Shown here piece by piece: positions 1-9,429 of a stretch of DNA of 64,000 nucleotides. The DNA lies in contig JAOFOL010000006.1 in NCBI GenBank assembly GCA_028042835.1, forward strand, positions 1-64,000, given 5' to 3'. The notes beneath the pieces were generated by a model. It had not been told where the DNA came from. It did no database searches and saw nothing but the letters and a program-made list of their open reading frames with translations. The position numbers and the translations under genes are program-made. This stretch comes from Opitutales bacterium. Lineage in GTDB: Bacteria; Verrucomicrobiota; Verrucomicrobiia; Opitutales; Seribacteraceae. The first letter of the stretch is position 1, and every line of letters starts with the position of its first letter.

Positions 1-83
1 AAAAATGGGGTATGCAGGGTAGGCAGGTTGACCCTGTCCCAGTTGATAAAGAAAATGAGGAGAATCAGGAAAAAGAAGTATGA
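1..83 (+). CDS. C-terminal end of an unidentified protein (partial)
   Basis: An open frame enters from the left edge (codons in phase with position 3) and stops at the TGA at 81-83. The visible tail of about 26 residues is polar and rich in Glu, Asn and Lys, which suggests a disordered C-terminus. Its stop overlaps the menB start in the arrangement ATGA, so the two genes are probably cotranscribed and translationally coupled. Too little is visible to name the protein. A menaquinone-pathway gene is a reasonable guess from context only. Confidence 0.55.
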   Translation, partial: KWGMQGRQVDPVPVDKENEENQEKEV

Positions 84-907
84 ATTGGGAAACATTTGGA
101 GAATTTGAAGATATTCTATATCACAAAGCTGGCGGAGTGGCCAAAGTCACGATCAACCGTCCTCATAAACGAAACGCATTTCGCCCGAAAACTGTAAGCG
201 AAATGTATGAAGCTTTTTTAGATGCCAGGGAAGATCCAAAAGTCGGAGTAGTTTTGCTTACCGGAGCCGGTCCTCATACCGATGGAAAATATGCGTTCTG
301 TTCTGGTGGGGATCAAAGTGTACGCGGGGAAGCTGGGTACGTCGGAGAAGATGGCGTGCCCAGGTTAAATGTATTAGATTTACAGAAACTTATTCGTAGT
401 ATGCCCAAGGTGGTGATCGCACTGGTTGCAGGCTATGCAATTGGTGGTGGGCATGTTTTACATGTTGTATGTGATCTTACGATTGCTGCGGATAATGCAA
501 TTTTCGGACAGACTGGGCCCAAGGTTGGTAGCTTTGATGGAGGACTTGGCTCAAGTTATCTTGCCCGTATCGTTGGTCAGAAAAAGGCTCGTGAAATTTG
601 GTATCTTTGCCGACAGTATAATGCCAAAGAGGCTTCGGACATGGGACTGGTCAACAAAGTTGTACCAGTTGAGGAATTAGAATCGGAAGGTTTACAGTGG
701 GCAAGTGAGATTATGGAAAAAAGCCCACTCGCTATACGTTGTTTAAAGTCTGCATTTAATGCTGAGCTTGATGGGCAATCTGGCATACAGGAACTGGCAG
801 GTAATGCCACTCTATTATACTATTTGTCTGAAGAAGGTTCGGAAGGTAAGAAAGCATTTCTTGAAAAACGAAAACCCGATTTTGGGCAGTACCCTTGGTT
901 GCCCTAA
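80..907 (+). CDS. menB: 1,4-dihydroxy-2-naphthoyl-CoA synthase
   Basis: Crotonase-fold enzyme of menaquinone synthesis that cyclises o-succinylbenzoyl-CoA to 1,4-dihydroxy-2-naphthoyl-CoA in the cytosol. At 275 aa it has the normal MenB length. Diagnostic features are visible: [10 protein letters not shown] near residue 26, the FCSGGDQ oxyanion-hole segment near 73, [11 protein letters not shown] near 117, the [12 protein letters not shown] stretch near 143 that separates MenB from other enoyl-CoA hydratases, and a C-terminus ending in the [13 protein letters not shown] type. The ATG overlaps the stop of the preceding gene. It converges with the sulfatase gene, only 6 bp from that gene's stop. 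Confidence 0.96.
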   Translation: MNWETFGEFEDILYHKAGGVAKVTINRPHKRNAFRPKTVSEMYEAFLDAREDPKVGVVLLTGAGPHTDGKYAFCSGGDQSVRGEAGYVGEDGVPRLNVLDLQKLIRSMPKVVIALVAGYAIGGGHVLHVVCDLTIAADNAIFGQTGPKVGSFDGGLGSSYLARIVGQKKAREIWYLCRQYNAKEASDMGLVNKVVPVEELESEGLQWASEIMEKSPLAIRCLKSAFNAELDGQSGIQELAGNATLLYYLSEEGSEGKKAFLEKRKPDFGQYPWLP

Positions 908-913
908 TATTTG

Positions 914-2413
914 CTATTTCTTTTTCTTCCGAAAATCCTGATTTGCATCATAATTTCGATTGATTGAATTAAGTCGAGCATTTGACTCCACTTGCCATTT
1001 GTGTAGGGACTGAACCATTTTTTTAGCCAGCCCGGGCATTATGTTTACTAAGTTGTTTTTTTCTTCAATATCTTTACGAACATTGTAGAGTTCATATTCA
1101 CCGGTTTCAAAGATTTCGATGAGTTTATAATCACCCTTTCTAATCGCTCCGCTAGGTCCCATAGAATTAATGTGGTGATAGTGAGGATAGTGAAAATAAA
1201 TGGCTTCCCGTTGAAGAAATGCGGCTCCGTTTAATAAAGGTTTCAAACTTTTCCCGTCCACATGTTGTTCGGGACATAACGGCAACTCCAGGAGGTCAAG
1301 AATCGTAGGGTACAAGTCAGTACTTACGACTGGTTGAGGGATTCGAGTGCCTGATTTGATCTTTCCTGGGAATTTCATGATGAACGGGACCCGAATACCC
1401 CCTTCATAAAGCCATGATTTACCCGCTCGTAATGGAAGGCAAGAAGTTGGCATATTTGCCCCGGGTCCTGTGGAAAGACCACCATTGTCGGAAAAGAAGA
1501 TCACCAAAGTCTCTTCTTCTAAATCAAGGGTTTTCAAAGTTTTTAGAACTCGCCCGATATTTTCATCCATGCTTTCTACCATACACGCATATGCTGGGGA
1601 GTCTTGTTGTTTACGGGCTGTACTTTGCCAAACAGGGATTCCATCCTGATGGCGAGGAGGGAATCCAAACTTCTTTGCTTTGGCTTGGTATTTGGCCATT
1701 TTGTTTTTCTTGGGTTGGATCGGAGTGTGAACAGTGTAATACCAGAAGTTTATAAAAAAGGGTTGGTTCTTATTGTTCTTAATGAACTGGATCGCACGAT
1801 CGGTAAGGGTATCAGTAAGGTAGTCTCCCTCTTTTCCATTTTCCAAACCAGGGACATTGGTACCAGGGTGCCGTTCACTTTTAAAAGGAAAATAATAAGA
1901 ACCTGGTTGTCCCATTTTGAAACCTCCGATGTTTTCATCGAAACCATGTTTTTCAGGATAATGTGGCTTCCCTTGCTCGGTATGGTTTTGCAGGTGCCAT
2001 TTTCCAATATGAGCAGTCTTATACCCATGGCTACCCAGGGTTTCAGCTAAAGTCTTTTCTTGATATGAAATATTACCATCCGGTTTGGGGGCAATTAATT
2101 TATATTCAGGACCATGTGGCCCAGTGGTTCCGCTAATATAGCTTATGTTGATTCGGCTAGGGTATTTCCCCGTGAGAATACTGGCGCGAGTTGGAGAGCA
2201 CACTGGACTGGCGGAATACGCATCTGTAAAAAGCGAACCATCTTTTGCCATCCTATCGACATGTGGAGTCTCATGAAAAGTACTTCCATAGGCACCAATA
2301 TCAGACCAACCCAGATCATCGATAAGGAAGAGAATAACATTGGGTTGCTTGGTATTCTTTTTGGCAGATAGGGAAACAACAAGGATAAATATATATGAAA
2401 TAAAGATTTTCAT
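914..2413 (-). CDS. Secreted sulfatase (type I, formylglycine-dependent)
   Basis: Predicted exported sulfatase of the alkaline-phosphatase superfamily, probably removing sulfate esters from a polysaccharide; the substrate cannot be read from sequence. The preferred ATG at 2413 starts a clear signal peptide (MKIFISYIFILVVSLSA) and lies one base after the pyrC stop; a longer reading from 2452 would overlap pyrC and bury the signal peptide. From this start, metal-binding DD is at residues 32-33. The formylglycine motif CSPTR begins at Cys72, followed by LTGKYPSR. A mid-protein IGKWHLQN segment and FFSDNGG near residue 310 match the family. The C-terminus is a basic KKKK tail. A separate anaerobic or FGE-type maturase is needed but none is visible here. 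Confidence 0.93.
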   Translation of the reverse strand: MKIFISYIFILVVSLSAKKNTKQPNVILFLIDDLGWSDIGAYGSTFHETPHVDRMAKDGSLFTDAYSASPVCSPTRASILTGKYPSRINISYISGTTGPHGPEYKLIAPKPDGNISYQEKTLAETLGSHGYKTAHIGKWHLQNHTEQGKPHYPEKHGFDENIGGFKMGQPGSYYFPFKSERHPGTNVPGLENGKEGDYLTDTLTDRAIQFIKNNKNQPFFINFWYYTVHTPIQPKKNKMAKYQAKAKKFGFPPRHQDGIPVWQSTARKQQDSPAYACMVESMDENIGRVLKTLKTLDLEEETLVIFFSDNGGLSTGPGANMPTSCLPLRAGKSWLYEGGIRVPFIMKFPGKIKSGTRIPQPVVSTDLYPTILDLLELPLCPEQHVDGKSLKPLLNGAAFLQREAIYFHYPHYHHINSMGPSGAIRKGDYKLIEIFETGEYELYNVRKDIEEKNNLVNIMPGLAKKMVQSLHKWQVESNARLNSINRNYDANQDFRKKKK

Positions 2414-2414
2414 T

Positions 2415-3749
2415 TTATCTTCTAATTTTAGCAAATTGAACTCTTTGTCCACGGCAATCAGATTTTATTTCTCCCTGATGGTAAGCAACCATCCCTGAAA
2501 TAATAGTTGTATCGATTGAGTTGGTGAAGGTCATGTGAGGAAAAGGAGACCAGGCGCATTTGCTGAAGATCTCCGTTTCTTTAACGGTGGTATTTTGTGA
2601 GGGATCAACAATAACGATATCACCCCAGTATCCTTCCCGTAAATAACCCCTTTCTTTAACCTGAAACAAACGGGCAGGGGCATGGCATGCACGCTCAACA
2701 ATTGTTTCAATCGAGAAGCAATGCTGTTCGCACATCTCAAGCAGTAGGAGGAGGGAGTGCTGGATTAAAGGCAGCCCTGATGGTGCGTTAAAATAAGTTC
2801 CCTGCTTTTCCTCCCAAGTGTGAGGTGCATGATCAGTTGCCAGTATGGATATAGTTCCATCTTTGACCGCTTTACGAATTGCATCCCGGTCGCTAGCTTT
2901 CTTAATTGCAGGATTGCATTTAATCAAAGAACCAAGAGTTGAATAACTTAGCTCCTCAAACCATAAATGGTGAACGCATGCCTCCGCCGTTATTCGATCA
3001 TTTCCTACTTCAAAAAGTTGTAACTCTTCTTGCGTGGTAATGTGTAAAACATGTAACTTGGCCTGCTCACGCTTGGCAAGTTCCACGGCCATAGAAGAGG
3101 ATTGTAGGCAAGCCTCTCGCGATCTAATTTTTGGATGTTCTGAAAAAGGAATATTTTCTCCGTACTTTTGTCTGGCAAGTACTTCATTGGCTACAATGGT
3201 TGGAGTATCCTCGCAATGGGTGGCGATAAGGGCCGGTGCATTTCTGAATATTCCTTCAAGCACGCTCACTTTATCGACTAACATATTTCCTGTGGATGAA
3301 CCCATAAAAACTTTTATTCCTGCAATTTTTGAAGGGTCTGCCGCTTTTACATTTTCTAGGTTTTCATTACTTGCACCCAGGAAAAAAGCATAGTTTGCCA
3401 ACGAATCACGATGAGCAATATCACATTTTTCTTCAATCCGCTCCATACTCAAAGAAGGGGGAGACACATTGGGCATTTCAAAAAAAGTAGTAATTCCTCC
3501 TGCGACTGCTGCTTTCGACTCAGTATGAATACAGGCTTTATGAGTAAGTCCGGGTTCTCTGAAATGTACTTGGTCATCAATCAGTCCTGGGAGAACAAGT
3601 TTCCCGGAAGCGTCGATTATTTCACAAACAGCTGGTTGGGAGATGGACGGGGCAATCGACTTGATTTTTCCATTTTGAATCAGGATGTCGTTTTGCAAAC
3701 GCTTTCCTTCATTAACCAAGGTACCTCCCGTAATAAGCAGGTTTTTCAT
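2415..3749 (-). CDS. pyrC: Dihydroorotase (class I, QVH-type)
   Basis: Amidohydrolase of pyrimidine synthesis that interconverts N-carbamoyl-aspartate and dihydroorotate; 444 aa. The metal motif reads DDQVHFREPG near residue 58, so the usual HxH is QxH. This is not decay: the same DDQVHFREPGLTHK segment together with VFMGSSTGNMLVD and EACVHHLWF is what I recall from Bacteroidetes-type dihydroorotases such as that of Porphyromonas. ATHCED near 176, LHITTQEE near 240 and ATDHAPH near 307 supply further ligands. It lies in a leftward row with proA upstream (15 bp) and the sulfatase downstream (1 bp). Confidence 0.93.
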   Translation of the reverse strand: MKNLLITGGTLVNEGKRLQNDILIQNGKIKSIAPSISQPAVCEIIDASGKLVLPGLIDDQVHFREPGLTHKACIHTESKAAVAGGITTFFEMPNVSPPSLSMERIEEKCDIAHRDSLANYAFFLGASNENLENVKAADPSKIAGIKVFMGSSTGNMLVDKVSVLEGIFRNAPALIATHCEDTPTIVANEVLARQKYGENIPFSEHPKIRSREACLQSSSMAVELAKREQAKLHVLHITTQEELQLFEVGNDRITAEACVHHLWFEELSYSTLGSLIKCNPAIKKASDRDAIRKAVKDGTISILATDHAPHTWEEKQGTYFNAPSGLPLIQHSLLLLLEMCEQHCFSIETIVERACHAPARLFQVKERGYLREGYWGDIVIVDPSQNTTVKETEIFSKCAWSPFPHMTFTNSIDTTIISGMVAYHQGEIKSDCRGQRVQFAKIRR

Positions 3750-3764
3750 TGAATTTATTTTAGG

Positions 3765-5030
3765 TTATTTCCACTGACCGTTTCCTATAATTTGATACTT
3801 GTAAGTGCAAAGCTCTTCAAGTCCCATGGGGCCTCGTGCGTGCAGGCGATCAGTCGAGATACCAATTTCTGCTCCCAAACCAAATTCAAATCCATCAGTA
3901 AATCGTGTACTTGCATTCCAGTAGACAGAAGATGCATCAACATCATTAAGGAAGGTTTCTGCCCGTTTTTTATTACTGGTTAATATCGACTCACTATGCC
4001 CGCTACCGAATTGGTTGATGAAAGCGATCGCCTCACCAAGAGAATCCACAACTTTTATAGCTAGTCTTAAATCAAGGAATTCCTCAGCGAAATCTTCTTG
4101 GGTAGCAATTTTGCATTCAAACCCCTCGAGTATATCTGCTGCCTTTTCATCCACTCGTAGTTCACATCCATGTTCTTGGAGTTTTTTGGCAACGGAAGGT
4201 AGGAAAGATTCCGCGATACTGGCATCTACAATCAAGTTTTCAATTGCATTGCAAACCCCCGGGCGTCCACATTTTGAAGATACCGCAATTTCTTCTGCCA
4301 TTTTTAGATCAGCACTCGCATCTACGAATAAATTACATACTCCTTTGTAATGCTTAATCACGGGGACCCGACTATTTTCAGCTACAAAACGGATTAATCC
4401 CTCTCCTCCTCGTGGGATAATGCAGTGGACGTACTGGTCCATGGTGAGCAAATGATTTAGTGCCTCCCGGTCGACCGTTGGAATAAGTTGGACCGCATCA
4501 TCAGGAAGTGGAGATGCCTTGAGGGCATCTGAAATAATTGAGGCGAGTGCAAGATTTGAATGCTTAGCTTCTTTTCCACCTCGTAAGATTGATGCATTTC
4601 CTGATTTTAAGCAAAGCCCGGCACAATCGATAGTCACATTTGGACGGGATTCGTAAATAATCCCGATGACACCTATGGGTACACGTACTTTATTAATTTC
4701 TAATCCATTTGGGCGAGCTTTTGAATCGAGGGTAGTGCCCACTGGATCTGGCAGTTCGATTAATTGTCGTAAGCCCTTAACCATCCCATCAATTCGTTCA
4801 TGAGTAAGTCTTAGGCGGTCGACCATCGCGCTGGATAGACCATTTTCTTCAGCCTTAGCTAAATCCTTTTCATTTTCCTCTTTTAAAAGTCTTCGGTTGG
4901 ATTCAAGACCCCGGGCGATTGCTTGGAGGGCCTCATTTTTTTCGGCGGTAGTTGAACTACATAGATTCAGGGATGCATTTCTTGCACGCTTTGCAATGGC
5001 TTCAATTTCAGAAGATAGGGAATTACTCAT
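3765..5030 (-). CDS. proA: Glutamate-5-semialdehyde dehydrogenase
   Basis: NADPH-dependent gamma-glutamyl-phosphate reductase, the second step of proline synthesis; 421 aa, normal for ProA. Seen: VPIGVIGIIYESRPNVT near residue 117, LRGGKEAKHSN near 150, IIPRGGEGLI near 205, the catalytic-Cys segment KCGRPGVCNAIE near 253, and GLGAEIGISTDRLHARGPMGLEEL near the C-terminus (quoted in parts of the family signature). No proB is adjacent. It is the first gene of the leftward proA-pyrC-sulfatase row; the spacing to pyrC is 15 bp. No Shine-Dalgarno sequence precedes the ATG. Confidence 0.96.
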   Translation of the reverse strand: MSNSLSSEIEAIAKRARNASLNLCSSTTAEKNEALQAIARGLESNRRLLKEENEKDLAKAEENGLSSAMVDRLRLTHERIDGMVKGLRQLIELPDPVGTTLDSKARPNGLEINKVRVPIGVIGIIYESRPNVTIDCAGLCLKSGNASILRGGKEAKHSNLALASIISDALKASPLPDDAVQLIPTVDREALNHLLTMDQYVHCIIPRGGEGLIRFVAENSRVPVIKHYKGVCNLFVDASADLKMAEEIAVSSKCGRPGVCNAIENLIVDASIAESFLPSVAKKLQEHGCELRVDEKAADILEGFECKIATQEDFAEEFLDLRLAIKVVDSLGEAIAFINQFGSGHSESILTSNKKRAETFLNDVDASSVYWNASTRFTDGFEFGLGAEIGISTDRLHARGPMGLEELCTYKYQIIGNGQWK

Positions 5031-5096
5031 ACATATCTATTAAGAGAAGTCTTCCTAAGGGTGAAGTGTATTCGCTTATATTTTCAATTATAAACA

Positions 5097-5122
5097 AAAA
5101 TGCCTCTTGAAAGAGGCATTTT
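5097..5122 (-). terminator. Rho-independent terminator of the EF-hand gene
   Basis: Perfect 11-bp inverted repeat (AAAATGCCTCT at 5097-5107 and AGAGGCATTTT at 5112-5122) with a 4-base loop, lying 27 bp after the stop of the leftward EF-hand gene. Read on the minus strand it is followed by a T-rich run, as expected for an intrinsic terminator. It separates that gene from proA. Confidence 0.8.
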
Positions 5123-5148
5123 CGATACATTTAAATTTTATAATAGTT

Positions 5149-5619
5149 TTATTTCTTTCCTTTTTTCTTTTTTCCTTCTTCTTGTTTGTTTCCTTTCCCT
5201 TTGCTTGGTGAATCTTCACCAGGCTTGGGTCTTGCCTCCATTGCCGCTTTTCTTTCTTCGTCGTTAAGCTTGCCATCACCGTCCTTATCAAATTCTTCGA
5301 TCATTTCTTTCCGACGAGCTTCCATTACTTTTCGTGCTTCGGCTTTTTCTTCTTGGTTAAGTTCGCCGTCCCCATCTTTATCAAACTTCTTCATTAGCAG
5401 AGGGGGAAGTTTACGACCTCGCTCAGACATATTCTTACGTAATTCTGCTTTTTCCTCCTCACTGAGTTTACCATCACCGTCCTTATCAAATTTCTTGATC
5501 ATTTCTTCCCGGGATGGACGGCCTTCGCCACGACCTGTTTTCTTACCATCTTTTTCAGGTTTTGCCTGACTTCCTATGGAGAAAGCAAATAAAGAGACAA
5601 AAAAGAGTATTTTTTTCAT
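5149..5619 (-). CDS. Secreted EF-hand calcium-binding protein
   Basis: Small exported protein of 156 aa. A signal peptide (MKKILFFVSLFAFSIGSQA) is followed by three EF-hand loops, each reading FDKDGDGxLxxEE, starting near residues 44, 78 and 110. Each loop has the acidic positions needed for calcium. The C-terminal 30 residues are a Lys/Gly-rich basic tail. Proteins of this type are common in Verrucomicrobiota and Planctomycetota, but their role is not established. The gene is divergent from the CRTAC1-like gene and has its own terminator. No Shine-Dalgarno sequence is seen before the ATG. Confidence 0.88.
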   Translation of the reverse strand: MKKILFFVSLFAFSIGSQAKPEKDGKKTGRGEGRPSREEMIKKFDKDGDGKLSEEEKAELRKNMSERGRKLPPLLMKKFDKDGDGELNQEEKAEARKVMEARRKEMIEEFDKDGDGKLNDEERKAAMEARPKPGEDSPSKGKGNKQEEGKKKKGKK

Positions 5620-5732
5620 ATAGTTGTTTGGGTTTTAAGGTTATTATTGAATACATAAACGCCTTCAAAATACTAAAGTTTCAAAGTAATTTTATTCTTG
5701 AAGAAGTGAGCCGGAGAATCTTCACTTTTAAT

Positions 5733-8700
5733 ATGAGTTCAACTTTTGGATCTTCATCTGGATTTCTCCTTTGTTGGCTTGTTTTACTCTTTGGCGAGTT
5801 TACGATTGCTCAGAATGCAAAAGTGAAAAGCTTTCCCTTTGAAACTTCACTATCAAAAGGTAAGAAGGCAGGGTTGTTGACCGAAGTGGCACCCTCTCAA
5901 AGTGGGGTGATTTTTCAAAGGGAAAATAATGATAAAATAAAATCCCTATTAAATAAAAATCCATTTTTTGTGACAAGCAGGCAAGCCATTGGAGTATCTG
6001 CGGGAGACTTTGATAATGATGGATGGGATGATATTCTATTTGTGAATTCTTTTGGAGGGCATCAACTTTTCAGAAACTTGGGAGACTTTAAGTTTAAGGA
6101 TGTTACGCAGGAATTAGGGCTGAAAAATATTTTCCGTAACCATTGGGCCGTAGGTTGCTCTTTTGTCGATATCAATGGGGATGGATGGTTAGATTTATTT
6201 GTGGCTGGAACCGGTGATCCCAATCTTGTTCTGATCAGTCAATCAGGAGAATCCTTTGTCGAGTCTTCTGCTAAGCTCGGTTTGAATAGAAAAGGGGCGA
6301 GTGTACAAATGGCCTTTGCTGATTTTGATCGTGATGGAGATTTAGATGGATATCTGGTGACGAACCGTTTGAGCGGCTTGCCAGACCCTATTCCTGGACT
6401 TCAGGTAAAAGCGGAGTTGGGAAAAGGAAAACTTCAAGTCGAAAAACAATATGATGAGATTTTCAATGTGGTCTTTCATCCAAATGAAAAATTTCGGGTA
6501 GTCAACGCGGGCGAGCGGGACCTTTTCTATAGAAATGATAATGGGAAATTTGTCGAAGTCTCTGCAAGTATGGGGATCGATGGAACGGATGAAGGATTGG
6601 CAGTTACATGGTTTGATTATGACCAAGATGGTTGGCCTGATCTTTATGTAGCTAACGATTTTTATGCCCCTGATAGATTGTATCGTAATGTAGAGGGTAC
6701 CAGGTTTCAAGAAGTCACAAATGCGGTCCTCCCCCATGTCCCGTGGTTTTCAATGGGTACGGATTCCGCAGATATTAATAACGATGGTTGGCCCGATCTC
6801 ATGACTTCAGACATGGCAGGCTCCGATCATTATAAAGCTAAAATGGGGATGGGAGATATGGAGGATAATGGTTGGTTTCTTCGAAGTTCCAATCCCAAGC
6901 AGTACATGCGGAATTCACTTTTTTTAAATGCGGGGCAGGGTAGATTTATGGAAATTGCCCATCAGGCTGGTGTAGGGAGTACGGATTGGACATGGTCAGT
7001 AAAATTTGGAGATTTTGATAATGATGGATTTGTCGACCTGCTTGGAACTAACGGCATGATGCAGGACCGTACAAATTCGGATCTTCTTAGAAAGGCAAAA
7101 TCACTAAAGACTAGAGAAGAAAGAGTTAACTTTTGGAAAAAAATTCCGCCAAAAAAAGATCAGAATTTCATTTTTCGTAACTTCGATGGTTTGCACTTTA
7201 CGAAGATGGGAAAGGAGTGGGGGTTTAATTTCCTTGGGGTTAGTTTTGGAACTGCTCTAGCCGATTTCGATCGGGATGGTGATCTGGATGTGGCAGTTGC
7301 TTCCATGGAAGAACCCTACAAGTTATACCGCAATGATCTGACTGCAGTAGGTGCTGCTGTTACCCTTCGATTGTATGGGCATAGCTCGAATCGGTGGGCT
7401 ATTGGAGCTACCGTTCGGATCACCACCGAATTAGGCAGTTATTGGCGGACGCTTGCTTCCTCTCAGGGGTATGCTTCTGCAAATTCTCCGGTCCTGCATT
7501 TTGGTTTAGGCAAGGCACAAAAAATTAGTGAAATTCAGGTGCGTTGGCCGGATGGAAAAGCAGACAGCTTTACAGATCTGCCGATTAATGCTCACCATCA
7601 TTTACACCAGTCCGGGGAAAAAGGTCTGCTCCGTAAGAGGCCAATCGCCGAACCCCAATTTAAGCCAGATGACCGCTTCTCCAAGATTCGGCATCAGGAA
7701 AACCTCGTTGATGATTTTGGTCTTCAGCCTCTCCTTCCTTACCGCTTATCCCAATTAGGGCCTGGGATCAGCTGGGGCGATGTTGATAACGATGGAGATC
7801 TTGATTTGTTTGCCGGGCAGTCCCGGATCAGTGGTTCGGAATTATATCTTCAGGATTCAGGCGGTTCATTTATTAAAAAAGAACAGAAATATTTTTCCGA
7901 TTCTCAACTGGTTCCTTTCAAAGATATGGGCTCACTTTTCCTGGATGCGGATTCGGATGGTGACTTAGATCTTTATGTCACATCCGGTGGATATGATCCA
8001 GGTGTTCGTTCTCTATATTTACGTGATCGTCTTTTTTTAAACCAAGGGAAGGGTGATTTTGTTTTAGGTCTTCCGAACACCCCGGACATTAGGGATTCCA
8101 GTGGAACGGTCTGTGCGGCAGATTTTGATCGCGACGGGGATCTCGATCTTTTTGTTGGAGGCAGGTTAGTTCCCGGTAAATATCCACAGACTCCAAAGAG
8201 TAGACTCTTGCTGAATCAGGATGGAGTCTTCTCCGATCAAACTGAAAGGCTTGCTTCTGGTTTGATGGACGCTGGACTGGTTAATTCTGCCGTATGGAGC
8301 GATCATAATGGGGATGGTTGGATTGATCTTTGGATTGTACCGGAGTGGGGTTCTATACGGGTCTGGGAAAATCAAAAGGGAAAGCTTATCGAAGTTACAA
8401 GTACCCTTGGCGTACAAGAAGATAAGGGTTGGTGGACATCTATTTTACCCATCGATTTTGATTCCGATGGTGATATGGATTATGCGGTTGGAAACCTCGG
8501 TTATAATTCCAAGTACTCGGCAAGCCCTCAGGAACCGATGGTTCTACACTGGGGGGATATGGACGGTACGGGGAAGCCTCGTTTGATTGAAGCTTGTTAT
8601 AAGGCTGGGCAGTTCCTTCCTATCCGAGGGAAGAGTTGTTCGACCAATGCCATTCCAAGTCTTGCTCAGAAATTCAAGACCTTCCATTCATTTGCTTCTG

Positions 8701-9416
8701 CTGAACTTACCCAAATTTATCAACCTAAGTTTCTTCAGCAATCTTTACGCCTCGAAGTCAATCAACTTGCTTCCGGACTGTGGGTCAACACAGATGGGCA
8801 ATTTTCCTTTCAACCGTTTCCAGCTCTTGCTCAGGTATCGGCTGTTTTTGGAATCACTGCCGCCGACTATAATGGCGACGGATGGATCGATCTCTGCCTT
8901 GCTCAAAATTTCTTTCCCATGCAACCCGAGACTGGTCAGGTAAATGGAGGATTGGGTTTGATTCTTCTTGGTGATGAAGAAGCGCGGTGGTCTCCTCAGT
9001 TTGCCAGAGAAAGTGGAGTGATTATTCCTGGAGATGCAACTTCTATAAGTACTCTAGATCTGAATAATGATTTTCGTCCTGACCTTGTAGTGGCAAAGAA
9101 TAATGGTGCAATGCAGGCTTTTCTCTGCAATGAAAAAGGCCAGTCCTCTTTGCTTGTTCGGGTCAAAGGCAAGCCTGGGAATACCAGGGGAGCAGGTGGG
9201 CGACTGCAGGTTATTAGAGAAAATGGAGCGTCAGAAGTGATCGAGCTTACCTTAGGTGTTGGCTACCTCACTGGTAATGAGCCGCAAGCGTGGGTTCCTC
9301 AAAGAGCAAATAATCCGATCACTTATATTTTGCTCATGGATTCGATGGGTCGACAACATAAGTTGAGTCCTAGCCTTATGACCAAGGTTTTGACCTTTGA
9401 TCTTTCAGAAAAATAA
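5733..9416 (+). CDS. CRTAC1-like FG-GAP/VCBS repeat protein with ASPIC/UnbV domains
   Basis: Large exported beta-propeller-type protein of 1227 aa. I place the start at the ATG at 5733, which begins a signal peptide ending near FTIAQNA; an open frame reaching back to 5514 would overlap the divergent EF-hand gene. Many FG-GAP/VCBS repeats carry the calcium-binding loop DFDNDGWDD or variants (DFDRDGDLD, DYNGDGWID). An ASPIC/UnbV-like segment (SNRWAIGATVRI, then SQGYASANSP and VRWPDGK) sits at about residues 548-615, and a shorter second copy (GNTRGAGGRLQV, then GVGYLTGNE) ends the protein. The layout is therefore two propeller halves each closed by an ASPIC segment. Function is unknown; a cell-surface binding role is inferred from family. 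Confidence 0.9.
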   Translation: MSSTFGSSSGFLLCWLVLLFGEFTIAQNAKVKSFPFETSLSKGKKAGLLTEVAPSQSGVIFQRENNDKIKSLLNKNPFFVTSRQAIGVSAGDFDNDGWDDILFVNSFGGHQLFRNLGDFKFKDVTQELGLKNIFRNHWAVGCSFVDINGDGWLDLFVAGTGDPNLVLISQSGESFVESSAKLGLNRKGASVQMAFADFDRDGDLDGYLVTNRLSGLPDPIPGLQVKAELGKGKLQVEKQYDEIFNVVFHPNEKFRVVNAGERDLFYRNDNGKFVEVSASMGIDGTDEGLAVTWFDYDQDGWPDLYVANDFYAPDRLYRNVEGTRFQEVTNAVLPHVPWFSMGTDSADINNDGWPDLMTSDMAGSDHYKAKMGMGDMEDNGWFLRSSNPKQYMRNSLFLNAGQGRFMEIAHQAGVGSTDWTWSVKFGDFDNDGFVDLLGTNGMMQDRTNSDLLRKAKSLKTREERVNFWKKIPPKKDQNFIFRNFDGLHFTKMGKEWGFNFLGVSFGTALADFDRDGDLDVAVASMEEPYKLYRNDLTAVGAAVTLRLYGHSSNRWAIGATVRITTELGSYWRTLASSQGYASANSPVLHFGLGKAQKISEIQVRWPDGKADSFTDLPINAHHHLHQSGEKGLLRKRPIAEPQFKPDDRFSKIRHQENLVDDFGLQPLLPYRLSQLGPGISWGDVDNDGDLDLFAGQSRISGSELYLQDSGGSFIKKEQKYFSDSQLVPFKDMGSLFLDADSDGDLDLYVTSGGYDPGVRSLYLRDRLFLNQGKGDFVLGLPNTPDIRDSSGTVCAADFDRDGDLDLFVGGRLVPGKYPQTPKSRLLLNQDGVFSDQTERLASGLMDAGLVNSAVWSDHNGDGWIDLWIVPEWGSIRVWENQKGKLIEVTSTLGVQEDKGWWTSILPIDFDSDGDMDYAVGNLGYNSKYSASPQEPMVLHWGDMDGTGKPRLIEACYKAGQFLPIRGKSCSTNAIPSLAQKFKTFHSFASAELTQIYQPKFLQQSLRLEVNQLASGLWVNTDGQFSFQPFPALAQVSAVFGITAADYNGDGWIDLCLAQNFFPMQPETGQVNGGLGLILLGDEEARWSPQFARESGVIIPGDATSISTLDLNNDFRPDLVVAKNNGAMQAFLCNEKGQSSLLVRVKGKPGNTRGAGGRLQVIRENGASEVIELTLGVGYLTGNEPQAWVPQRANNPITYILLMDSMGRQHKLSPSLMTKVLTFDLSEK

Positions 9417-9429
9417 CTGATTGCCCAAG

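Noticed and set aside
1414-2371. Rightward open frames inside the sulfatase gene
   Set aside because: They are antisense readings of a clear sulfatase with intact catalytic motifs.
3570-3590. Inactive dihydroorotase because HxH reads QxH
   Set aside because: The same QVHFREPGLTHK form is normal in Bacteroidetes-type dihydroorotases, and the other ligand motifs are intact.
5186-5569. Rightward Ser/Pro-rich frame opposite the EF-hand gene
   Set aside because: It is the antisense reading of the Asp/Glu/Lys-rich EF-hand repeats.
5733-9416. Repeated FG-GAP coding units as DNA tandem repeats of special function
   Set aside because: The repetition is at protein level only and is explained by propeller blades.
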